Assembly (NCBI GenBank): GCA_027924585.1
Contig: BSBM01000299.1
Location: 33,022,001-33,086,000 of the forward strand
DNA: 64,000 bases
Direction of reading: 5' to 3'
Source of the DNA: Larix kaempferi
Taxonomy: Eukaryota > Streptophyta > Pinopsida > Pinales > Pinaceae
Shown here: in pieces, positions 22,364 through 33,243 of the stretch
Position numbering within the stretch: the stretch's first letter is position 1
How the letters are laid out: each line of letters starts with the position of its first letter
Made by a program: the position numbers and the translations under genes
Notes under the pieces: generated by a model
Seen by the model: only the letters and a program-made list of their open reading frames with translations
The model's database searches: none
Told to the model about the DNA's origin: nothing

Positions 22364-23331
22364 TGTTATACCTCTATATTCCACAGTGTCGCATCTCCAC
22401 CACAAAAAGAGCTGACGACACTTCCCCTACTGCTTGAACCACCCAGAAGATGAGTAATCCTTGAAGGTAAATCCACTCTGTCAAGAATTAACCCAGCTGA
22501 GACTTTATTTACCCTAAGTACTGCTCCTTTCTTAGTTATAGGTGCGCGGTAGTCCATACTACCACGTTATGCTTTGTCCCTGCCATGCGGTACTACCGCG
22601 TTATGCTCAGATTGCTGGGCACGGTACTCTTTTTATAGCCTTTTTGCCATGGCTTGTGGGATTTTGGATTTTCGAGAGATATTGGAGGATTGGGATCTCT
22701 GATTCGATCCTAACTCATTTTCTGTGATTAGAAACCCTGATCCACTAAGTTCTCCCAAGATCCACCCATCTCTCTTGTTGGTTAACCCTACCATACACTA
22801 TAAAAGAGAGGTATTCCATGGGAAAGGGGGAGGACTCTTAGAAGTACCAAACTTATGATCTTGCAGCATTGTGGAGATAGCTAGAGGAGGAAGCACTTGG
22901 AGCTGGAGGATTGGCTTGGACATCAAGCAACCTTTGTAAGCATTCTTCAAGTTTGTAATAAAGATAACTTGTCTTGTTTTTCTCATTTCATGTGTATTGT
23001 ACAAGTCTTTAGCATGGAATGTATCTAATCTAGATTTGAATCTAATATTTACTTCAAGGTATTTGGAAGCTTGTATGCTTGTTCTTTGGTTGATTCTAAC
23101 AGGTTCTACATTGGAGCTTTTGGATCAATAGCTAGAAGCGAGACAAACATCAGATTGAAAGGTGAGTCATATCTTTCATTGTTTCTGAATGCATGTAATC
23201 TTGTTGTGAAAGTTAGTTCAGGAATTTCAAGGTAGCATTTGTTTTTTTTTGTTCTTACCTTAGAGTCAGTTAGGAATCTGCTTTAAGTTAAGAGAATTTT
23301 GACTTATCCGTAGGGAAAAATTCTACCAACA
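22364..23331 (+). repeat. 5' LTR of the Tat element
   Basis: U3 holds a cluster of GCGGTA/TACCGC motifs at 22545-22630. The TATA box is TATAAAAG at 22799-22806 and a possible poly(A) signal AATAAA lies at 22957-22962. The promoter looks intact. Confidence 0.95.
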
Positions 23332-23335
23332 AGAA

Positions 23336-23350
23336 TGGCGACTCCACTAG
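23336..23350 (+). other. Primer-binding site, tRNA-Arg type
   Basis: TGGCGACTCCACTAG begins four bases after the LTR. The form TGGCGACTCCACTGG, complementary to a tRNA-Arg 3' end, is known from Ogre/Tat elements, so this supports the lineage. Confidence 0.75.
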
Positions 23351-25146
23351 TTTGAATTATGTTTGATTGATTCAGTTCACTATCATCCATCTTTTGATTG
23401 TGATTTGTTTTATTGCTCTTCAAACCACTCTTGAATTTTGGTCTTTTTGACCTTTATTCACCCCTCCTCTCTGTATTTTTTCTCCCTGTGTGATCACTGA
23501 GTCCCCTAGGTTTGCAGCAACCCTGAAAATTGCATCTTCCTTTTCAAAAGTTGCGCCTTTTCACACTTTGCCACAGTACCGCGCCCTCTGCACTGATTAC
23601 AGCGTGGTAGTACCGTGTTTCCTAAGATAGTACCAGAGCGGTAGTTTAGCAGTACCACGCTATAGCCTCATTCTGCCACGCGGTAGTGTCTGCATACTGT
23701 AAAAAAAAAAATTCCCTGCTTGGTTTCCTTAGTCATTTTTTTATCTTTCTTTGCCTTAGGTAGTGTTTGTTGTTGCCTATTATCATCCTGGTCATTTTAC
23801 AGTCTGTGTGATGTGTTTATTTCCTTGTTGTGAGCTTGATTATTGTTTGAATTAGTGGCATGATTTGCATATTGGGTCATTTTTCCAGTTTGAATGCATT
23901 GGCTTGATTTTTTCACTACAACCAACCCATCACTATTGTTCTCTTTTACTGAACCTTGTAGCTTTTACAGTCACATTGTTTCCATCATTCTCAGTAATTA
24001 AAAAATTATCATTTGAGAACAATTCTGTTGTTTGAATTGAAAAAGTCTAAGCAGTATTATTGTGCATTAGGAAATGAACCATTGAATTTGCGACAGAAAT
24101 TCTCATATTTGAAGCATCTTAGTTGTAGGATCAGTGAATTAAAAAGAGTGTTTATTTCAGTTTGGCTCTATTTACAAAAAGAACAAAAAAATCTCTTGTT
24201 TTGGTTTTTTATTGCTTGTGAAAAATTTCATGCATTTATGATCGAAGAACTCTCTCTCTTCCATAGCTAGATTTCATCGAAGACAAAGGCTTATTTTGAT
24301 TCATTCTCATTTGCATGGTTTGAGTCGTCATAACACCATCAAGTTTCACGTCCATTTACCTGATTGAGTAAGACAACCACTAAAATTAATCTCCCTAATT
24401 AAACCAACATTAACCTCACTTGAGGAAATCAAAAGAATTTGGTAGTTAGGTAGGACACTGGGGATAGGCATCAAAATAATTCCCCCTTGTCATTTTCATA
24501 TGAGACATAGTTGTTGTCTTCTAGGGAACTAAAATCCTCTAGTATTTATTGACACGGTCACAGCCAGTTTGTGGAGGGGCCTCCTGACTGTTTTTAACTT
24601 TCAGGGGTTAAACGGCAGCGAGATTGAGAACCGGACGGACTCTGTGGAATGCCACACTCCACTTAGCCCTAAGGCAACATCGATCATTGTCTTCCTCGAA
24701 AGGCTGAAGTGCCCAAAACCTTTTCCAACATGTCATGAACGAGGTAGCTTAGTAACTATTCTACTAGGGCTCTTTTACCCAGGATCCCTTTCGGTAGAGG
24801 GATATCCTTCTCATATCGGTCTCTCACGTTGTATTGTTTGACTTGGATTTCATCACCTTGCGAAGGATACAGCTTGTTGAGGTCTCCAACTCTTAGTTAG
24901 GAGTTTGCTTGTTATCTCATCTTTGTAGAGGGTCATTTTTTCTTTTTAGGGACTGCTTGTTGGCATTCTGGCCATTCTTTTTATCAGCTCGCTTATTGAG
25001 ACACCGGTCTCAGTATAGATTTTAGAGCTTGCTTTTTTGGCCTGCGAGCCTTGCTTTTTCTAGCTCCTCTTCTGCACACTCGGCTGCATTAGAGTTTTTG
25101 AGTTCTTTGTTACGAAACTGCCCCTGATTTTCATTTTCCTGTCATC
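23351..25146 (+). other. 1.8-kb untranslated leader of the Tat element
   Basis: No credible gene. 23570-23700 carries the same TACCGCG / GCGGTAGT motif seen in U3 and in the antisense intron. Long leaders are usual in Tat elements. The 85-codon frame at 24013-24270 has no recognisable domain. Confidence 0.6.
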
Positions 25147-28100
25147 ATGTCAGAACCACCACGAAGATCATGACGAGTAGAAGGCAAAAGCCCTCCACCA
25201 CCGCCACCACCACGGACCTCCGGTCCACCTGCATTACGCATTCCCGCTCCTCCTGGCTGCGGTGCTGGTCGAGGGAACATTCCACCGCCGATACATACTA
25301 CATCATCAGTTCTGCCTGTAACTGTTACTCACAGCACAGTCTCAGAATCTCTTGCAACTTTTGTAACTACTAGCATATCTAAGATTTCCACTGTCACTTC
25401 ACCCACTGTTATTCTAGATATATCTACCACAGTGGACACCATTACAGCGGCTGAATCTAGTACAGCCCAAAATACTAGACTAGAGGTCATCCTCCTACCT
25501 AATGTCAACACCTCCCGTCCATCAGACACTTTTCACGATGACACTGACGGATTTGTTGGCACCACCGAAGGGTCCGACCAGGATATACCTGGCTTGATTT
25601 CAGTCCCAGGCGGGTACGTCGAAGTTATTGAAGACACTCGACTTCCTGACACACCTTTTGAACCTGATTATGGCTTCATCACTTCCCAGGTGGAACTTTC
25701 GCCTGTTATTACTACGTCACCCAGTGTTCATACACAGGAAACAAGTTCTTCTAGCAACATACCTCGTACCTTATCTCTACCCAACCTCCCTCCGGGACAT
25801 GAAATCATGGCTTCCATCCAGTCTAGTATGGTTAGTCTAGCAAATTCCCCGTTAGCATCGGCACGGTTTAGACATGACACAGAGCAAATGCTCTCGACAG
25901 CTTCTAGATATCCCCCCGTTACTCGTCCTTCTGACTATCGGGATCCCAACATCCTGTCTAGCACAGAGTTTCGTCACTCCTATGCAGACGGCTCCGGACC
26001 TTCGGACGTTACTATACCTAGGTTCCCGCCGGATCCCCAAAACCCTTTTCAGGACATGAACTCGGACCCAGTTTTCGATGGCCCTCCTATTATTGAACAC
26101 ACTATGGACGACGCCGATACCCCTGGTTTAAACTCCCCACATTTGCTGCCATCACCCATTTTTGGCGCACATTCTATGAGGGATAACCCAGTTTTTTCTC
26201 CGTCCTCGCCTATCAGATATGGAAGACCCCCTCCGCAAATCGGTACTTTTGGCACCGTTGGCCAATCCACACTATCATATTTGGCTAGCGACGGAAGAAC
26301 ACTAAGTCATGCAGCTGGATCTTCCGTTTTGATCGGAGGATCACTTTCGGCCACTATTTACACTATCTCAGGAGGTGGACAACTGACTGCAGTGGTCCCC
26401 AACTCCAACAACCAAACTCCTCCTGGTGGGCCATCAACCTAACCAGTTGGAGGACAACCTTTTGTTGGGAACCCCGTTCCTAGTCAACAGCCTCCTCCTA
26501 TAGGGCCTTCCAACCCATCTGCTGGCGGACAACCCATTGGCTCCATCCAACAACTCTCCCAACCAGCAGCATCTGCTCAGTATGGTATGTACAACACACC
26601 TGGCAGCGGGCAACCTTATTCCGGTATTCCAACCGGGACTCATCCTCAACAACCCCCATCAGGTATGCTTCCTTCTTGGGACCCTCAAATCCCACAGAGT
26701 GGGGGGTACTCACTTTTTGGAAACTGGAACCAAGCTGGGGGGCAATCTCATATTCCCCCCAACTTGAATTCTGCCTTCCCTTACCCTTCAGCTGCTACAA
26801 CTCCATGGAACCCATCCCTTCAATTTCCACTCGCTCCCCAAGGAGGAACGAGCCTTCCATGGACACCACCGTCGTAGCCACCCCCCAACCCTGCTATGGG
26901 AAACCTTCCACTTGCTCAATACAGTAGTAACATTCCTGGAACACAACAATTCCAAGGAACTTTTCCCCAACCAGGAGCAGCAACTATTCCTGGGTTTCAA
27001 CAACCCCAAGGTACCATACCCACTCAGCAGAACATCCACCAACCAGTTACTTACAATCAACCGGTTAACCAGATGGCTTCCTACCCACAGAATTTCCAGC
27101 AGTACCCCCCGGGAAACACATATGGGTATAACACGCAACAGTACGCTATGCAGGGCCCCTCAGGTTTCTCTGCACCACACGGTTATTACTCATACCCGCA
27201 GACTAACCGTCAACTTCCCTTTTTGGCCACGCTTGACTTACCTAATTTGTCAAGGCTTATTAACGATCCTATATGGCATGAACCTCACTGGCCACCCATT
27301 CCAGCCAAACTACCATCGGACATTCCTAAGTTCGATGCTAAGCCCGGGGAAGACCCCAAGAACCACGTGATGACCTTCCATCTTTGGTGTTCATCCAACT
27401 CCTTAATGGATGATTCCATTCGACTACGGCTCTTCCAACGTATGCTTACCGGCACGGCAGCAAAATGGTACATCGAGCTGCCACAACACTCTTTTCGTGA
27501 TTTCAACACCTTGGCTATGCAGTTTCTGACCCATTTTCAGCTTCCCATCCGGTATGAGACTGGAACAGAACTGTTAACCTCATTGCGTCAAACCACTTCT
27601 ACACACATTTCGGATCACATCCATGAGTGGCGACGACGCCGTAGACTAATTAAGGCACCCATTCCGGATCAGCTACTTGCTGATTGGTTCACGAAATCCT
27701 TTTTGCCTCCCATAGCTAGAGATATCGCTATGCGCGGACCAGTTACAGAAGAACAAGCCATCTCGGCAGCCCAGTACATGGATTTGGTATACACTCAATC
27801 CGGTACTTTACATGAACTTCTTCCACATGCCACCCGCGTTAACACTGATCCAACGAAACCTACCATTGAACCCCCCAATGATGGTATTGTCGGTTCAGTC
27901 AAGACCCAGCCTACTACCAACTCGACGGGACAACAAGCTTCTGCTTCCCCCGCTTTACCTCAGGCTACTTCAAAAACCACTACTTCTCCTGCCATTTCCT
28001 CCGAAGTGAACGCAGTTCAATCTACGTCACAACCATCCAGGGGAAAGAAGAAAAACAATCGTGGTAAACCCAAAAAGAACCAACAGGATAATCCCAAGCC

Positions 28101-28422
28101 ACAACCCACCCACAATGACCAGAAACCACGTCGAAAGGCTAAGTTTCCCTGCCTAATTTGTCAAGATGATCACTACACATGTGACTGTCCCTACAAGGAC
28201 GAAGTCAACAAATTTGTTAAAGGATCCTCTCGCCCGGCAATATTAACTGACCCTTTCCCTCAACAGCAACAGCAGATGGTTGCCCAAGAAACCCCACAAG
28301 GGGGCAACCCGACCAACCCTACCCACGGAGAGACGTCCACGAATCGTGAAATCCTGATGACGAGTAACGAGGAGATTCATATCACCACTCGTTCAAAGAC
28401 GTATGACAATCCTCCAAGTTAG
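25147..28422 (+). pseudogene. Gag polyprotein of the Tat element with long Pro/Ser/Gln-rich N-terminus
   Basis: Structural protein that packages element RNA. From ATG 25147 one frame of 1,092 codons runs to TAG 28420, interrupted by TGA 25171-25173, TAA 26440-26442 and TAG 26875-26877. All three fit CGA, CAA or CAG changed by C to T. Residues 1-~690 are Pro/Ser/Thr/Gln/Gly-rich and low in complexity. The Retrotrans_gag core follows at about 27230-27800 ('FHLWCSSNSLMDD', 'TGTAAKWYIELP', 'QFLTHFQLP'). A basic stretch 'RGKKKNNRGKPKKNQ' lies near 28040-28085. A Cys/His cluster 'CLICQDDHYTCDCP' near 28150-28190 replaces the usual CCHC knuckle. The N-terminal extension recalls the extra ORF before gag in Ogre-type elements, but here it is in frame with gag. 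Confidence 0.9.
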
Positions 28423-28441
28423 AACAAACAATCGGAGATAG

Positions 28442-31400
28442 CCAAAGGCAAATCTCCCGTTGAAGATCCGACTCCTATTCCCCCCTACCAGCCATCTCCA
28501 TATTGAGAGACCGCTTACGGATACAATGCTACACCCACCCAAGGGCACCATACGAAAGGCGACATTTAATCCCAATGCTCGAGCCGCCCAAAATTACAAT
28601 ATTGTTGAGGATCTAGCTCAAGCACCTTGCGCCATGTCGACTCTCGAGGTTCTCCAACACTGCCCCATGCAGCGTAGAACCCTACTTTCAGCACTGGGGG
28701 CAATGGACCCAGATACTTCAAACTCCATTATGTTTAACTTGGAGCACACTAAACCTCGGCTTTCTCACCAGTTAGCCTTCCAAGTTCACACAAAAATCCA
28801 TGGAAATATCATCCATCACACTGTGTTAGATGAAGGTGCTTCCACGTCGATCATGTCTTTGAACTGTTGGAGAGCCTTAGGCTCACCCAAAGTCACGACT
28901 TCTCCCACTACTCTCAAGGCATTTGATGGACACGATTTTCAACCTTATGGACTCATTCCCTCAATTGGTGTTGAACTGGGGGGCAAAACAGTATCCGTAC
29001 ATATTGAAGTCGTGGATGCACCATTGGATTACAATCTCCTACTTGGTCGGAACTGGTTTTACGCCATGACCGCCATAGCATCTACAGTGTTCTGAATTGT
29101 GCAATTTCCTCATGAAGGGAAAATTGTCACTGTTGATCAACTTGATTACTGTATCCGAGACTCCCATCCGAACTCCGCCAACACCATCTCGTTATTGGAT
29201 CAACCACGATACCGGTTCCAAGACATCAGTGTTGGTCTCATGAAGGATTCATCCCTTATCGGAGTTTTTCTAGAGCTGGGAACCCATGTTCAACCAGTCA
29301 ACATGATTTCATCGAATGTCACCCATTCCAATGATTCATGGGTGATTCTGAGTCCCTCTCAGATTGAAGACTACGGCAACTCTATGCCTTTGGACAGAAA
29401 CCTCGCAGCATATGAAGCGATCCAATCAGCCACCGATTGGGTCGACTGTCCTACCCATCATTCTGTGGCACAGCTCTCGTCTGAGACTCATTCATACCCA
29501 CCACCTATCGATCCTCTCAACTTGATTTTTCCCACTGACCAATCAATTATGGAGGTTATGTGCGGTGATGAGCCACCATGGGGAGATTTTCATCATCGAT
29601 CTTCATTCCCCACCATTCAGACGCTTGAGCCTGACTCAAAACCCAGTACTTCACTTGGGATGGTCCAAACCAAGTTCCCCACTTCCCTCAACGAGATATT
29701 TTCTGAAGGAAACTTGGCTAACCTTATGGAAACCACTCCCATTGATATTTCAGTGAAGCCTGGTATCGTGGAAAACATACATATCGGCAAAACATGTACT
29801 CCCCTCGAAATGGAGTTCTATAGTGCCTACTTCAAAACTTTCCACGATGTTTTTGCTTGGAGTTATGAAGAAATGCTAGGAATTGACCCCTCGATTGTGG
29901 TCCACGAAATTCCAACATTCCCTGGCACCCGACCTGTTCGGCAGAAACTTCGGCCCGTCCATCCTCGTAAGGCAACCGCTATTAAAGCAGAAGTTGAAAA
30001 ACTTTTGCATGTTGGTTTTATCTATCCTGTCCCATTGACATAATGGGTATCCAACATCGTTCCCGTAGCCAAGAAACAAGGAACGATTAGAGTCTGTGTC
30101 GATTACCGTGACTTGAACAAGGCTTGTCCAAAAGATAACTACCCAACTCCGTTCATCGACCAGATCATCGATAACTGTGCTGGGAGTGTCATCTTCTCAT
30201 TTATGGATGGCTTTTCTGGCTATAATCAGATCGATATCCTCCCAGCCGACCAGTACAAAACAGCCTTTATCTGCCCTTGGGGGATTTTCGCATATCAAAA
30301 GTTACCTTTTGGCCGTAAAAATGTTGGGGCAACTTTCCAACGGGTGATGTCCTACACATTTCACCACATCAAACATATTGTAGAACCATATCTCGATGAT
30401 CTTCCCGCTCACTCTCGGACCCGGGAAGACCATCCTGACCACTTAAGTGCCATTTTCGAAAGGTGTCGTCGCTACAATATACGTTTGAATCCGCATAAGT
30501 GTGTCTTTTGTGTAGAAGCCGAAAAACTGTTGGGCTTCATAGTCTCCAAAAGCGGGATACGTTTAGATCCTGCGAAGGTAGAAGCTATCTTAGCCCTGCC
30601 TTCCCCCACCAATATTCCAGAACTTCAATGTTTGCAAGGGCATGCAAACTTTCTATGCCGTTTCATCTGCAATCTTTCCGAGATAACAAAAGGCTATATG
30701 AGGCTTCTCAAGAAGAACGTTCCCTTTATCTGGGATGACGGGGCCCAACGCTCCTTTGACAATCTAAAGGAAGCCTTAACCAAAGATCTTGTGATCCAAC
30801 CCCCCAATTACACACGGGATTACATTCTTTATCTCGCAGCTTCGACTTCCACCATCGGCATGGTGCTAGTCCAGGAAGACCACAACGGCATAGAACATGT
30901 GGTATACTACCTTAGTAAGAGTCTTCTTCACTCCGAAACTTGTTATTCACATGTTGAAAAACTGGCTCTGGCAACAGTATTTGCTATCCAGAGATTCCGT
31001 CATTACATTCTACTCCACCGGACCACTGTCATAGCCGATTTCAATCCAATGTATTATATCCTCACACGTCAAGTGCTTGGGGGAAAATATTCTCGTTGGA
31101 TCGTCATCCTTCGGGAGTTTGACTTGGAATTTGTCAAAGCCAAGTCCAAGAAGTCTTTGGTCTTTGCAGAGTTGATTTGTACCTTGCCCCGTGCTACCGA
31201 GCAATCCGAGCCCATCGATTCTCTTCCTGATGAATCATTGTTCCTCATTAGCACGTCTGATCCATGGTACGGGGATATTCTATTATATCTCCAGACCCAA
31301 TGCTTCCGCCCCGACCTCACTCGCGATGAACGTCGACACATCCGACATCACACAAAATACTACCTCATAGTCAATGATACTCTTTATCGACGTGGTGTCG

Positions 31401-32509
31401 ACACCGTTCTTCGATGTTGTTTGACCTTAGATGAGGCGAAACGCGTGCTTAATGACTGCCACGCTGGAGCATGTGGTGGTCATCTCTCTGGGATGGCTAC
31501 GGCCCAGAAAATATTGCGAGCAGGATACTTCTAGCCCTCAATTTTCAAAGACTGCATTGAAACAGTCAAGAAGTGTCCACCATGCCAATTCTTTCATAGC
31601 AAAACATGCTCGCATCCTGCTCCACTTTATCCTGTCATTGCCGTCGGCCCTTTTTCCAAATGGGGCATAAATTTCATGCACTGTAATCCCACTTCAGTCG
31701 GGGGGCATAGCTATGTCATAGTAGCTGTAGACTATTTCACAAAATGGGCAGAAGCGATGCCTACGTATGCTGAGGACGGCAAAACAGCATCGCAATTCAT
31801 ATTCAATCATATTATAGCTAGATTTGGTGTCCCACAATCCATTATGACCGATCATGGCTCCCATTTCAGGAACCATATGATCGAAGAACTAAGTGCCAAG
31901 CTGGGTTTTCGCCATGAAAACTCAACCCCGTATTACCCACAAGCTAATGGCCAAGTTAAAGCCATTAACAAAGTCCCGAAATGAATGATTCAGCGTATTG
32001 TGGGTACCCAGAAATCCAACTGGCACTCAGCTCTTTTCTCAGCACTATGGGCATACCGAACCTCAGTGAAAAGTGCTACTGGGTTTACACCATTCCAACT
32101 GGTGTCTGGCCTAGAAGCCATTTTTTCGATTGAATGTGAAATTCCATCACTTAAGATAGCCATAGAGCTACTTCCCCACACCACTTCCGAAGAGAAACGG
32201 TTTCTATACCTAGCTAAGCTAGATGAAACCCGCCGCGACGCTGCTTTAGCTAATGAAGCTCATAAAAAACGCGTCAAAGCTCAATATGACAAATCCGTTC
32301 AACCTCGGATCTTCAATGAAGGTGACCTTGTACTTACATATGATCAAATGCACGATAAGCTTGGAAAAGGAAAATTAGAATCTATGTGGTACGACCCCTT
32401 TGTTGTAAAACGTGTCTTAGAAAAAGGAGCCTATGAACTAATCGATTGTGATGGTACGCCATTGGCATGGCCCCACAATGGGCTATACCTCAAACGCTTC
32501 TACGCGTAA
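28442..32509 (+). pseudogene. Pol of the Tat element: protease, reverse transcriptase, RNase H, integrase
   Basis: A single frame of 1,356 codons, +1 relative to gag, with stops TGA 29093, TAA 30041, TAG 31532 and TGA 31982. Protease: 'DEGASTSIMS' near 28830 (Tat-type active site) and 'LLLGRNW' near 29040. RT: 'VDYRDLNKACP' near 30097, 'DGFSGYNQI' near 30205, catalytic 'YLDDL' at 30389-30403. RNase H: 'LYLAASTSTIGMVL' near 30830, where the first catalytic Asp is Ala. Integrase: HHCC zinc region near 31460-31590 ('CPPCQFF'), core Asp in 'VDYFTKW' and 'TDHGSHF', but the catalytic Glu is Lys ('NGQVKAINK', near 31955). The C-terminal part ends 'NGLYLKRFYA'. Gag and pol frames overlap at 28442-28503 around a run of six C. 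Confidence 0.95.
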
Positions 32510-32629
32510 GGTTACCCTACGCGGGTTACTTGTTGTACATAATGTACTTAGTTTGCTTTTAATCATTTTTTGGTGTGCGCGTGGACCTCATGTATCCACT
32601 CTTACTTTGACTCGTGATTTTATGCGCAG
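32506..32629 (+). other. Possible intron between integrase and second RNase H
   Basis: Donor GC|GTAAGG at 32506 and acceptor ATGCGCAG|ATG at 32629; 124 nt, T-rich. The acceptor touches the start codon of the second RNase H. Inferred only from splice-site quality. Confidence 0.35.
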
Positions 32630-33043
32630 ATGTCTGCCTACTTCGGATTCGCCGACGGTGCAAGCCGACATACCCGGAATCTCGCTTCTGCAGCATGGGT
32701 AATCTATTCTCCCACTGGCAAGTTGATTTCTTCAGGAGCCAATTGTTTAGGTCCTGCAACCAACAATATCGCAGAGTACCATGCAGTTATTGGTCTCTTG
32801 ACAGAGGTTGCTTCACTCGAAGTTGACTCCCTATCAGTCTTTTTAGATTCCCAACTCGTGGTTTCTCATCTGAACCGTGTTTACACAGTTCGCGATCCTA
32901 TCCTACTTCATTTATTTCGGAGGGTACGCCTCTTGGAACAATCTTTTAATTTCATTTCATATCAACACGTACCGAGAGAATTCAATTGTATAGCTGATTC
33001 ATTAGCTAATTACATTTTGGATTGGCATCTTGCCCATACATAA
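32630..33043 (+). CDS. Second RNase H (archaeal/plant RNase HI type) of the Tat element
   Basis: ATG 32630, 137 residues, intact. An RVT_3-type RNase H that degrades the RNA strand of RNA-DNA hybrids. All four acidic positions are present: Asp in 'FADGASR', Glu in 'NIAEYHAV', Asp in 'FLDSQLVV' and Asp in 'CIADSLAN'. This extra domain is a Tat-lineage trait; here it lies downstream of the integrase. It is in the same frame as pol but separated by 120 nt with several stops. A splice-like pair (GTAAGG at 32506, GCAG ending at 32629) lies right before the ATG; splicing there would not fuse the domain in frame with pol, so the ATG would be used. The pol RNase H lacks a catalytic Asp, so this one may supply the activity. 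Confidence 0.9.
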   Translation: MSAYFGFADGASRHTRNLASAAWVIYSPTGKLISSGANCLGPATNNIAEYHAVIGLLTEVASLEVDSLSVFLDSQLVVSHLNRVYTVRDPILLHLFRRVRLLEQSFNFISYQHVPREFNCIADSLANYILDWHLAHT

Positions 33044-33243
33044 ACACATCATAAAAAATAAAATGCACAAGTCATTGTAAATAAATAGATCATAAGTAGG
33101 TCCATATCACTGTATACAAGAGTGTTTTTCCAAAATACATAGAGTTTGTGTCAAAGACAAAATTTGGGACCAAATCCCATACAAAAATTTGGCTCTCAAA
33201 GCCTACATATCGTATGCATGCCGCAAAAGACAAAAAAGACCAT
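33044..33243. other. Convergent 3' region between second RNase H and antisense gene
   Basis: 200 bp of AT-rich sequence where the two converging genes end. No further gene. Confidence 0.4.

Noticed and set aside
24013-24270. 85-codon frame in the Tat leader
   Set aside because: No domain, no conserved context; leader sequence.
25170-28009. Other-frame and opposite-strand frames across gag
   Set aside because: Shadows of the Pro/Ser-rich gag frame.
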